A stretch of DNA of 19,787 nucleotides from JBEINZ01 sp040377825 (GCA_040377825.1 JBEINZ010000027.1:1-19787); one strand, 5' to 3'; positions 7,820 through 14,333 are shown, counted from the stretch's first letter. Notes: a model not told the origin generated them from the sequence alone. Translations and numbers: made by a program.

Positions 7820-9697
7820 ATGGCCAATCCGAAGGATAAGTCGGCCCCACCGACCGAACCGTTCAAGCAGGCGCTTGCCGCGTGCATGCGGGCGATTTCC
7901 GGCTCTGCGGAGTTAGAAGTCGCCTATGCATCGGATCGACCGATGCTGACCGGGCTAAAGGCACGATTGCCGGAACCACCGCGCAAGATTACCGCGCGCG
8001 ACGCCGCGATCCTGCGCGGGCTTGGCGATTCCATGGCTTTGCGGATTGCCTGCCATGATGCATCCGTCCACCGCACGATGCTTCCCGAGGGTCGCACCGC
8101 GCGCGCGGTGTTCGAGGCGGTCGAGCAGGCGCGCTGCGAGGCGATCGGATCGCGCCGGATGGTGGGGGTCGCGAAGAACCTCGCGACCATGCTCGACGAC
8201 CGCTATCACCGCGGCAATTACGAGGAAATCACCGACCGCGCCGACGCCCCGCTCGAGGACGCGGTCGCGCTTGTCGTCCGCGAGCGCCTGACCGGCCTCG
8301 CGCCGCCGGCCAGCGCGCGGAAGTTGGTCGAGCTCTGGCGTCCCTGGATCGAGGAGAAAGCCGCCGACGCGCTCGACAAGCTAGGGGACTCGGTTGAAAA
8401 CCAGCGGCGCTTTGCCTCATCGGTGCGCGAAATCCTCGCTTCCCTCGACATGGCCGACGAACTCGGCGCCGAGCCGGAGGACGACGAGGACGAGGGCGAA
8501 GGCGATCAGGGCCAGGAGAACCAGGAGCAGAACGAGGGCGAAAACGAACTCGAGGACTCCGAGGACACGACCGAGGCGCAGGCCGCCGAGGCCTCTGGCG
8601 AGGACGAGGAAGGCGAGACCGACACGGCGGATGCCGAGACCTCCGAAAGCACCGACGATCAGGATGCCGAGGCCGACGAGGCCGGCGAGGCGCGCCGTCC
8701 CGAGCAGCCGGCCGTCAATCGCCATCCCGAGTTCGACTACAAGGTCTTCACGGCCAAGTTCGACGAGACCGTCGAGGCGCCAGATCTCTGCGACGCTCCG
8801 GAATTGGAGCGTCTGCGCGGCTTCCTGGACAAGCAGCTCGCGAATTTGCAAGGCGCGGTATCCCGTCTCGCCAATCGCCTGCAGCGGCGCCTGTTGGCCC
8901 AGCAAAACCGCTCCTGGCAGTTCGATCTGGAAGAAGGCATGCTCGACACGGCGCGGCTCGTGCGCGTCGTGATCGATCCGATGCATCCGCTCTCCTTCAA
9001 GCGGGAGAAGGACACGAATTTCCGCGACACGGTCGTTACGCTCCTGATCGACAATTCCGGCTCGATGCGCGGCCGGCCGATCACGGTGGCGGCCACCTGC
9101 GCGGATATTCTCGCCCGCACGCTGGAGCGCTGCGGGGTCAAGGTCGAGATCCTCGGCTTCACCACCCGCGCTTGGAAAGGCGGGCAGGCCCGCGAGCAAT
9201 GGCTACAAGCCGGCAAGCCGGCGGGGCCGGGCCGGCTCAATGATCTGCGCCACATTGTCTACAAATCCGCCGACGCGCCCTGGCGCCGCGCACGCAAGAA
9301 TCTCGGGCTGATGATGCGCGAGGGCTTGCTCAAGGAGAACATAGACGGGGAGGCCCTACTCTGGGCGCACAATCGGCTGATCGCGCGGCCGGAAAGCCGC
9401 AAGATCCTGATGATGATCTCCGACGGCGCGCCGGTCGACGATTCCACGCTGTCGGTCAATCCGGGCAACTATCTGGAACGGCACCTGCGCGCCGTGATCG
9501 AGGAGATCGAAACCCGCAGCCCAGTGGAGTTGATCGCGATCGGCATCGGCCATGACGTCACCCGCTATTATCGCCGCGCTGTGACCATCATCGACGCCGA
9601 GGAATTGGCCGGCGCGATGACCGATCAACTCGCCTCGCTGTTTGAGGATCAGGCGGGCGGGCCGTCGACCGGGATGCGCCGGCGTAAGGCGGGATGA
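7820..9697 (+). CDS. cobT: Cobaltochelatase VWA subunit CobT
   Basis: CobT is the von Willebrand A partner of CobS in the aerobic cobaltochelatase, analogous to the ChlD/MoxR-associated VWA proteins. From ATG 7820 it is 625 residues, as expected. An N-terminal alpha-helical region (1-215) is followed by a strongly acidic Glu/Asp/Gln-rich linker (about 217-290) and then the VWA domain from about 400 with the MIDAS motif DNSGS at 411-415 and a later MMISDGAPVDD segment. The acidic linker is known for CobT/ChlD. The frame is open back to 7706 inside cobS, but homologues start at the chosen ATG. No good Shine-Dalgarno precedes it, so coupling to cobS translation is likely. The linker is repetitive in codons (gag/gac), so sequencing or replication slippage there is plausible. 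Confidence 0.95.
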   Translation: MANPKDKSAPPTEPFKQALAACMRAISGSAELEVAYASDRPMLTGLKARLPEPPRKITARDAAILRGLGDSMALRIACHDASVHRTMLPEGRTARAVFEAVEQARCEAIGSRRMVGVAKNLATMLDDRYHRGNYEEITDRADAPLEDAVALVVRERLTGLAPPASARKLVELWRPWIEEKAADALDKLGDSVENQRRFASSVREILASLDMADELGAEPEDDEDEGEGDQGQENQEQNEGENELEDSEDTTEAQAAEASGEDEEGETDTADAETSESTDDQDAEADEAGEARRPEQPAVNRHPEFDYKVFTAKFDETVEAPDLCDAPELERLRGFLDKQLANLQGAVSRLANRLQRRLLAQQNRSWQFDLEEGMLDTARLVRVVIDPMHPLSFKREKDTNFRDTVVTLLIDNSGSMRGRPITVAATCADILARTLERCGVKVEILGFTTRAWKGGQAREQWLQAGKPAGPGRLNDLRHIVYKSADAPWRRARKNLGLMMREGLLKENIDGEALLWAHNRLIARPESRKILMMISDGAPVDDSTLSVNPGNYLERHLRAVIEEIETRSPVELIAIGIGHDVTRYYRRAVTIIDAEELAGAMTDQLASLFEDQAGGPSTGMRRRKAG

Positions 9698-9845
9698 CGC
9701 GCGGACGGCAACAATCGCTGCTCCGAGTGGGCACTCGACCCGATATGCTTGACACTGGCAGAACGATTCGCGCTGCCAATTCCGAGCCTGCGTCGTGATC
9801 GGCGTCGGCAGGGGGCTGGGTCGAGATCAATTTGAGGAAGACTTG

Positions 9846-10739
9846 ATGGACCAGATCGATGTGCGCGGACAGGGGAAGCGCAAAAGGGCGATCGGCTGGA
9901 TTGCCCCTGCGATCGCGCTTTTCTCCGGCCTTGCGAGTACGAGCCCTTCGGGCGCCGGCGCTGATACGACTGTCGAGGCGGTTTACAGTGCGACTTTGTC
10001 GGGTTTTCCGATCGCGTCGGGAACGCTCGCTTTCTCGATTGCCTCCAACGGTGAGTATTCCACAAACCTGAGCGCAAGGATCGTGGGCTTGGCGACGATC
10101 ATCGCCAACCGCGTCGCCGCCGGCAGCAGCGCCGGGCGCGCGATCGCGGGCGTCACGTCTCCACGGAGCTACGCGCTCAGTATCCAAGGCGGCGCGAGCG
10201 AAAACACCGTCCGCATGGACTTTTCCGGCAGCGCCGTCTCCAAGATCCAGACGAGCGATCCGCCAACGGGCGATTTCGACACGCGCGTCCCGATCCTACC
10301 CCGGCATAAACGCAGCGTCGTCGACCCCCTCGCGGCCTTCGTCGTCGCCCTCGGGCGCAACGAAAAGGTCGGCCCGAACGTCTGCAATCGGACGATCAAG
10401 GTCTTCGACGGCCGCGTCCGCTACGACCTCCGCCTCGTCTATGGCGCGACCACGGAGATCAAGGGCACGGAGGGCTCCTATTCCGGCAATGCCATCATTT
10501 GCGCGGTTGCCTATCGCCCGATCGCTGGCTATCGACCGCTGACCGCCGAGCAAGCAAAATTCGAGCGCAATATCGAGTTTTCGATCTGGTTCATTCCGGT
10601 CGCCGGCACCGATGTGATGCTGCCTTACAAGGTGGTGATCGGCACACCCGTCGGCCTTCTCGCGGTTACGGCGGGTCAATTCAGTGTGAAGGGTTCGCAG
10701 TCCGCCGAGTTGAAGCCGGAGCCGAAAACGCAGCCGTAA
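9846..10739 (+). CDS. DUF3108 domain protein, secreted (paralogue 1)
   Basis: A 297-residue protein of the DUF3108 family, function unknown. The N-terminus has a basic start, a hydrophobic segment (WIAPAIALFSGLA) and a small-residue region ending GAGA before DTTVEAVY, a signal peptide by appearance, so the product is probably periplasmic. Family-like blocks are YSATLSGFPIASGTLAF at the start of the mature part, VDPLAAF, CNRTIKVFDGRVRYDL and ICAVAYRPIAGYRP. The two Cys in the last two blocks are also in paralogue 2 and could form a disulfide (inference). The start is ATG 9846 with GAGGA at 9834-9838 and a 7-nt spacer. A GTG at 9795 is open but has no ribosome site. It converges on yhhQ with 10 bp between stops. 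Confidence 0.85.
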   Translation: MDQIDVRGQGKRKRAIGWIAPAIALFSGLASTSPSGAGADTTVEAVYSATLSGFPIASGTLAFSIASNGEYSTNLSARIVGLATIIANRVAAGSSAGRAIAGVTSPRSYALSIQGGASENTVRMDFSGSAVSKIQTSDPPTGDFDTRVPILPRHKRSVVDPLAAFVVALGRNEKVGPNVCNRTIKVFDGRVRYDLRLVYGATTEIKGTEGSYSGNAIICAVAYRPIAGYRPLTAEQAKFERNIEFSIWFIPVAGTDVMLPYKVVIGTPVGLLAVTAGQFSVKGSQSAELKPEPKTQP

Positions 10740-10749
10740 GGAGGCTTTG

Positions 10750-11418
10750 TTATCGCGCAAGCATTGGCGGCGGCGCGAACGCGGCCATCATCAGACGATA
10801 GGGCACCAACAGCGCCAGCGCGAAAAGCAGCTTGACGATGAGATCGGCGATCGCCCAGCTGACCCAGCGCGCAGTTTCCACGCCGATCAGACCAAGCAAG
10901 GTCGCCGGTTCGAGCGCGAAGGGATCGGTCGGCTCAAACACGCCGAACACGGGCGCGAAGGCGAGCGAGAAAAAGACTGTCGTGTCCATGATCGACCCAA
11001 CGAGCGTCCCGACGAGCGGCGCCGCCCACCAGGAGGCGGAGCGCCTCAGCCGATTAAACAGCGTGACATCCAAAAGCTGCCCGATCAGGAACGCGCTCGC
11101 CGAGGCGACCGCGATCCTGGGGCTCGACAGGAGCATCGAAAGGACGATCGCCGCGGCAAAGCCGGCATAAACCACGCGCCGTGCCGCGCGCGCTCCAAAG
11201 CGGCGGTTGGTCAAATCCGTCACGAGAAAGGCAAAGGGGTAGGTGAACGCGCCCCAGGTCAACAGATCCGCGAGGTCGGCACCGCCAAACTCGGCCTGGA
11301 CTGGATACCGCACGAGCACATTGGACGCCAAAACGACAAACGCCATCGCGGCGACCGCGACGGCGTATGCTGTGAGCGGAACGAAGCCGGGGTCGTTGGA
11401 CCGCGACGAGGCGTTCAC
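10750..11418 (-). CDS. yhhQ: Queuosine precursor transporter, YhhQ/VUT family
   Basis: A 222-residue inner-membrane protein of the YhhQ (vitamin-uptake-like, VUT) family, which in E. coli is needed for import of queuosine precursors such as preQ0. About six hydrophobic segments are visible, at roughly residues 13-34, 50-66, 82-100, 105-118, 135-158 and 183-206. The family motif TYPFAFLVTDLTNRRFG is at 59-75, and DTTVFFSLAF (145-154) carries the conserved Asp. The start codon is GTG at 11418, overlapping the rpmB stop in GTGA. The protein begins with a short polar segment before the first membrane helix, as expected. Substrate is inferred from family membership. No queuosine biosynthesis genes are in the window. 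Confidence 0.9.
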   Translation of the reverse strand: MNASSRSNDPGFVPLTAYAVAVAAMAFVVLASNVLVRYPVQAEFGGADLADLLTWGAFTYPFAFLVTDLTNRRFGARAARRVVYAGFAAAIVLSMLLSSPRIAVASASAFLIGQLLDVTLFNRLRRSASWWAAPLVGTLVGSIMDTTVFFSLAFAPVFGVFEPTDPFALEPATLLGLIGVETARWVSWAIADLIVKLLFALALLVPYRLMMAAFAPPPMLAR

Positions 11419-11705
11419 GAAGCCTTGGCCTGGCTCTTTTCGATCTGACGCTTGATGAGAAGCGCCCGAGGCGAAAGCTCGATATCCTTGGACTTCGCCA
11501 AGAAGGCATCAAGTCCGCCGCGATGCTCGACCGAACGCAAGGCGTTGGCAGAAATGCGCAGACGAACGCTCTGGCCGAGCGCGTCCGAGATCAGCGTCAC
11601 GTGGACGAGATTCGGCAAATAGCGCCGCTTCGTCTTGTTATTGGCGTGGCTGACGTTGTGTCCGGTCTGGACACCCTTGGCTGTCAGTTCGCAGCGCCGA
11701 GCCAT
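11415..11705 (-). CDS. rpmB: 50S ribosomal protein L28 (bL28)
   Basis: Ribosomal protein bL28 of the large subunit. The 96-residue protein starts MARRCELTAKGVQTGHNVSH and carries NNKTKRRYLPNL and LRISANALRSVEHRGG, typical of the alphaproteobacterial form. The frame extends upstream to 11792, but the 29 extra residues are unrelated to L28. The ATG at 11705-11703 has AAGGAT about 7 nt upstream. The stop TGA overlaps the GTG start of yhhQ, so the two are probably coupled. It is divergent from the second DUF3108 gene. Confidence 0.97.
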   Translation of the reverse strand: MARRCELTAKGVQTGHNVSHANNKTKRRYLPNLVHVTLISDALGQSVRLRISANALRSVEHRGGLDAFLAKSKDIELSPRALLIKRQIEKSQAKAS

Positions 11706-11782
11706 GGGAAACATCCTTCTACGCGTCCGGGGCGGGTAAAGACCCGGATCGACGGTCTCACGGGGGTCGGAAAGAGGCGCTG

Positions 11783-11811
11783 GTATTGTCACACGACCCG
11801 CCGCGCGTCAA
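11783..11811 (-). promoter_or_regulatory. Candidate rpmB promoter
   Basis: On the minus strand TTGACG (11811-11806) and CAATAC (11788-11783) are separated by 17 bp. The -35 box is close to consensus and the -10 is weaker, as is common in alphaproteobacteria. Transcription would start near 11776, leaving a leader of about 70 nt before the rpmB ATG. Confidence 0.4.
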
Positions 11812-11983
11812 GCGTCTCAACACGACGGGCGTGCGGCGATGCCATGAAGCGCCGGAAAGATCGCCGCCGTTAACCCTTCCTAGACCATAACCGACAAAGA
11901 TTCACCCCATTCGCCGCTCAGCTTGATCCCTTAGTGCGCGGACGCGTGCGTGGCGCGTTGGAGGCGCCGCGGTGCTGCGGTTT

Positions 11984-11988
11984 GGAGG
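11984..11988 (+). promoter_or_regulatory. Ribosome binding site deciding the GTG start of DUF3108 paralogue 2
   Basis: GGAGG lies 8 nt upstream of the in-frame GTG at 11997. An ATG at 11990 sits between them but is in another frame, so the GTG is the supported start. Confidence 0.6.
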
Positions 11989-11996
11989 CATGTGTC

Positions 11997-12839
11997 GTGG
12001 CGTTGATTAGTGTTGACTCTCGGACGTTTCATTTGTTCGTCGCAGGTTTCGGCTTGGCCGCATTATCCATGGCGACGCCCGTTGCCGCGGCCGATGGGGC
12101 CTTGACGGCGAGCTATCAGATTTCCATGGCCGGTTTTTCGCTGGCGAAAAGCAACCTGCTCATCAAGGTCGAAGGCGACCGTTATGCGGCGCGAGTCGGC
12201 TACCGGACCGCCGGTTTGGTCAGGATCGCGTCGGCCGCGCGCGGCGAGGCGGCATCCATGGGTATGTTGAAGCCGGATCGGCCATTCCCGGTCGCATATA
12301 ACCTCAGCACCAATGGCGACAAGCCCCAGCGCGTCGACATGGCACTCGCCGGCGGCGCGATCAGCACGCTCGCGATCGAGCCGGTCTTGAAGGACATGGC
12401 CGATCGCGTGCCGATCACCCCGACCAACAAAAAGGACGTGATCGATCCGCTCAGCGCGATCTTGATGCCGGTGACCGTCGGTGAGGCTGGCCTCACGCCG
12501 GAGGCCTGCAATCGCACCTTGCCGATCTTCGACGGATGGACCCGCTATGATGTGAAGCTCAGCTACAAAAGCACGGATATGATTTCCAAGGCCGGCTATG
12601 TAGGACCCGTCGTGGTCTGCGCCGCCCGCTGGGTGCCGATAGCCGGCCATCGCCCAATGCGCGAGTCCACGCGCTTCATGGCCGAGAACAAGGACCTCGA
12701 ACTCGCCCTCGCCCCGATCGGATCGACCGGGCTCGCCGTGCCGATCTATATCTCGGTCAAGACCATGAGCGGCACGGTGATCGTTGATGCCGATCGGTTC
12801 GTAATCTCCGAAGACATCGAAAAGCACGCGGCGCGGTGA
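11997..12839 (+). CDS. DUF3108 domain protein, secreted (paralogue 2)
   Basis: A 280-residue DUF3108 protein, paralogous to the one at 9846-10739. It shares VIDPLSA, CNRTLPIFDGWTRYDV and VVCAARWVPIAGHRP in the same order and spacing. The signal peptide is clear: FHLFVAGFGLAALSMATPVAAA before DGALTASY. The start is taken as GTG 11997 because GGAGG at 11984-11988 gives an 8-nt spacer and the signal peptide then has normal length. An upstream GTG at 11934 would add 21 Cys/Arg-rich residues that do not look like a signal peptide. It is divergent from rpmB. In Rhizobiales I recall a DUF3108 gene between rpmB and the helicase, so this copy is the syntenic one. Function is unknown; periplasmic location is inferred. 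Confidence 0.85.
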   Translation: MALISVDSRTFHLFVAGFGLAALSMATPVAAADGALTASYQISMAGFSLAKSNLLIKVEGDRYAARVGYRTAGLVRIASAARGEAASMGMLKPDRPFPVAYNLSTNGDKPQRVDMALAGGAISTLAIEPVLKDMADRVPITPTNKKDVIDPLSAILMPVTVGEAGLTPEACNRTLPIFDGWTRYDVKLSYKSTDMISKAGYVGPVVVCAARWVPIAGHRPMRESTRFMAENKDLELALAPIGSTGLAVPIYISVKTMSGTVIVDADRFVISEDIEKHAAR

Positions 12840-12862
12840 ATTTCGTTACCTTGGATTTTTGC

Positions 12863-13288
12863 TCACCCATGAAACGGGTCAACAAGAGGCACGCTGAGCC
12901 CCTGAAAGTCCTTCACGTTGCGCGTCGCCAGCGTCAGGCCGTGGTTCATCGCCGTCGCCGCCATTAAGGAGGCGGCGATGGTCAGCGCCCGGCCCTTGAG
13001 CGTGGCGAACGCCCGCATCCGTCCCGCCGAGCAAGCGATATCGAGGGTAACGGGCAGGGTGGTCGGGCCGAAGCGTCTTTGGATGTCATGATAGAACATG
13101 GCGAGTCGGTTCGCCTGCTCCGGATCAGTAACGGCAGCCACGCCAAAAGCCAGTTCATGAAATAGTATGACGCTGACCGAGAGGCGCGGCGCCTGCGCCA
13201 GGAATGCGGCGACCCCGGGCTGCGGGCTGGACCGCGCAAGCTCCGAGACGACGTTGGTGTCGATAAGGCAAGCCCCGTCCGCCGTCAC
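12863..13288 (-). CDS. Orphan VapC-like PIN-domain toxin, probably inactive
   Basis: A 141-residue PIN-domain protein of VapC type. Active members are Mg-dependent RNases neutralised by an antitoxin encoded just upstream. The N-terminal LIDTNVVSEL gives the first acidic residue Asp10 and Glu16. Glu45 in FHELAFG is the second site. The C-terminal MAATAMNHGLTLATRNVKDF gives Asp127. The expected Asp two residues before the Leu-hydrophobic-Ala-Ala-Thr block is Ala106 (codon GCC at 12973-12971), so one catalytic carboxylate seems to be lost. The start is GTG 13288, overlapping a TGA in another frame (GTGA), the usual antitoxin/toxin junction, but no antitoxin gene remains upstream: transposase-like sequence begins within 30 bp. 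It converges on DUF3108 paralogue 2 with 23 bp between stops. Fold identification is secure; loss of activity is inferred. Confidence 0.8.
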   Translation of the reverse strand: MTADGACLIDTNVVSELARSSPQPGVAAFLAQAPRLSVSVILFHELAFGVAAVTDPEQANRLAMFYHDIQRRFGPTTLPVTLDIACSAGRMRAFATLKGRALTIAASLMAATAMNHGLTLATRNVKDFQGLSVPLVDPFHG

Positions 13289-13326
13289 GGTTTCGCCCAG
13301 TGGATGTCGGCGCCGTCAAAACCTCG
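13285..13326 (-). pseudogene. Possible residual C-terminus of the lost antitoxin
   Basis: In the frame that ends with the TGA at 13287-13285, overlapping the toxin GTG, about 13 codons read RGFDGADIHWAKP before a TGA closes the frame at 13329-13327. A stop/start overlap of GTGA is typical of toxin-antitoxin operons, so this may be the last piece of the antitoxin. It is too short to assign to any antitoxin family. Confidence 0.3.
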
Positions 13327-13430
13327 TCAGCCAGCAGCCGGCTCGCCCAAAGCGGATAATCTTGCGGCACTCGCTCATCAAGTTGAACAAAACTAAAAAG
13401 TCCATCCTCACGATCACTGCGTCCGCGCGT
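13317..13430 (-). pseudogene. Transposase N-terminal fragment (InsH/DUF772-like IS remnant)
   Basis: The frame reading down from 13430 encodes about 38 residues that include DGLFSFVQLDERVPQDYPLW and then ASRLLADEVL. This matches, from memory, the start of IS5/IS1182-type transposases (patterns such as LFSYVxLEDRVPADHPLRAIRxLVDEVL). The position where the start ATG would be expected reads ACG at 13430-13428, followed by CGC GGA CGC (RGR), as in many members that begin MRGR. Similarity ends at about 13317, where the toxin-side sequence begins. So the start codon is mutated and all catalytic domains are missing. Family name is tentative. No terminal inverted repeats or target duplication could be identified. 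Confidence 0.6.
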
Positions 13431-13451
13431 CGATTTCCCCGGAGAAATCGA
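13430..13451. repeat. 22-bp near-perfect palindrome upstream of the transposase fragment
   Basis: Bases 13430-13451 read as an inverted repeat centred between 13440 and 13441 with one mismatched pair. The outer arms are TCGATTTC and GAAATCGA. It lies immediately before the presumed transposase start, so it could be an operator, an IS subterminal element or chance. Confidence 0.4.
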
Positions 13452-13770
13452 TGACGGCCGTAAATCATGAACCAGCAGACGCGACTATCAGTATACCGCA
13501 GCCTGCTAGACGCGCAAAAAACACGTAGCCATGGCTTTGGCATCACGCCCGGTTCGGTGTGATCAAGCAGGTTGCTTGCCGGTTGGCGAATGCGTAACGT
13601 TAAAATTCATAAATTCGATAGTCATGGTCTCGGCGTGGATGAATAAAAAGCTCACTCGATACAATGATAAACGTCCATACTTGGGACGATTGTCTTAACG
13701 CGCGACTGAAGGCGACTGTCGGTTATTCTCCCAGTTCAGCGAGATAAAGAGCCGACACTCCAACGAAACA
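13452..13770. other. Non-coding, relatively AT-rich stretch
   Basis: No credible gene is seen here. Short open frames on both strands have no recognisable domain, and composition drops in GC between about 13600 and 13700 compared with flanking genes. It may hold the outer end of the IS element represented at 13317-13430, but I could not find its terminal inverted repeat. Confidence 0.4.
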
Positions 13771-13854
13771 CTATATCTTGTAGGAACAAAACAGGAATTT
13801 TGACTTATCAGCGATTCGTCCCTTGCCTGTTCCCGATGCGGGCGGAGTGTTAAT
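13771..13854 (+). repeat. Diverged repeat, copy 1
   Basis: First of three related segments. It begins CTATATCTTGTAGG, runs through an A-rich AACAAAACAGGAAT part, and has a conserved core at 13811-13833 starting GCGATTCGT and ending TGTTCC, then ends in GTTAAT. The core matches copy 2 at 21 of 23 bases. It contains GTCC-N7-GTTC (13818-13832), a one-mismatch version of the site in copy 3. Confidence 0.5.
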
Positions 13855-14010
13855 GTTGGCCGCTTGAAGCCGATCCAAGGTGGTGCCAGCGCAACCATGC
13901 CACATGTGCCGTTTCGGGTCCGAATCGTTGACGACGATCGTGTTACGGGCTGGCCGGCGTGCCGGCGCAAATCAACAGGCGGCGTCCCGGGACCGTCCGC
14001 ACCCAAGGGC

Positions 14011-14087
14011 GTGTCTGAAACAAACCGGGAAAATCCGGAAATCCGCGATTCGTGCCTTGCATGTTCCGCGTCCGGACGTTCGTTAAC
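14011..14087 (+). repeat. Diverged repeat, copy 2
   Basis: Second related segment, its core GCGATTCGT at 14045 lying 234 bp after that of copy 1. It starts GTGTCTGAAACAAACCGGG, continues to CCTTGCATGTTCC and ends CGTTAAC. The half-site pair here is GTGC-N7-GTTC. Confidence 0.5.
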
Positions 14088-14132
14088 AGCACACGTCAGA
14101 ATACAATTTAAGGTTTATTTTCTCTTTGCGAC

Positions 14133-14150
14133 GGGTCAGCGACCCTTTTT
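14133..14150 (+). terminator. Rho-independent terminator without an obvious upstream gene
   Basis: GGGTC (14133-14137), loop AGC, GACCC (14141-14145), followed at once by five T (14146-14150). The stem is short but fully GC-rich apart from one pair. It is oriented for + strand transcription, yet no + strand gene is recognised between 12840 and this point, so it may end a small RNA or be a leftover of the decayed element. Confidence 0.5.
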
Positions 14151-14237
14151 GAGACGACGACCTTCCAGAATTCGGATCTCCGCTGAGTCAAGCCCTTGTC
14201 GCGACTCCGGAATTTGTGTCGAGAACAATGGGAACGA

Positions 14238-14333
14238 CTATATCTCGTAGGGAACGAACCCCGAATCTTCAACAAACATCGATTCGACCGCGATTCGTTC
14301 CAGACTCGTTCCGGTTGTCGGCGGCCACTTAAT
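14238..14333 (+). repeat. Diverged repeat, copy 3
   Basis: Third related segment. It begins CTATATCTCGTAGGG, matching the start of copy 1, then GAACGAACCCCGAATC, has the core GCGATTCGT at 14290 (245 bp after copy 2) and ends CACTTAAT. Core identity to copy 1 is 17 of 23. It is about 12-20 bp longer than the others because of an insertion in the middle. It carries the perfect GTTC-N7-GTTC at 14297-14311. Confidence 0.5.
14297..14311 (+). promoter_or_regulatory. Perfect GTTC-N7-GTTC site (alphaproteobacterial LexA-box type)
   Basis: GTTC CAGACTC GTTC is an exact match to the GTTC-N7-GTTC direct repeat recognised by LexA in alphaproteobacteria. It lies about 290 bp upstream of the helicase start, inside repeat copy 3, with degenerate equivalents in copies 1 and 2. 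The distance from the helicase and the repeat context make a functional role uncertain. Confidence 0.35.

Noticed and set aside
8417..9199. A long hydrophobic minus-strand open frame over the cobT acidic linker
   Set aside because: The Leu/Val-rich appearance is simply the complement of the gag/gac codons of the linker. CobT is well supported on the + strand.
9749..9777. A perfect -35 box TTGACA upstream of the first DUF3108 gene
   Set aside because: No acceptable -10 box lies 16-18 bp downstream. A short TGGCAG/CTGCCA inverted repeat is present but not enough to call a promoter or operator.
13695..14006. A 103-codon minus-strand open frame overlapping repeat copy 1
   Set aside because: Weak resemblance between its end and the end of another minus-strand frame at 14238-14687 comes from the DNA repeats, and the reading frames do not show protein-level conservation in copy 2.
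13864..14250. A 128-codon + strand open frame in the repeat region
   Set aside because: No recognisable domain, runs across repeat copy 2 and the terminator, and has no ribosome site. Treated as chance.
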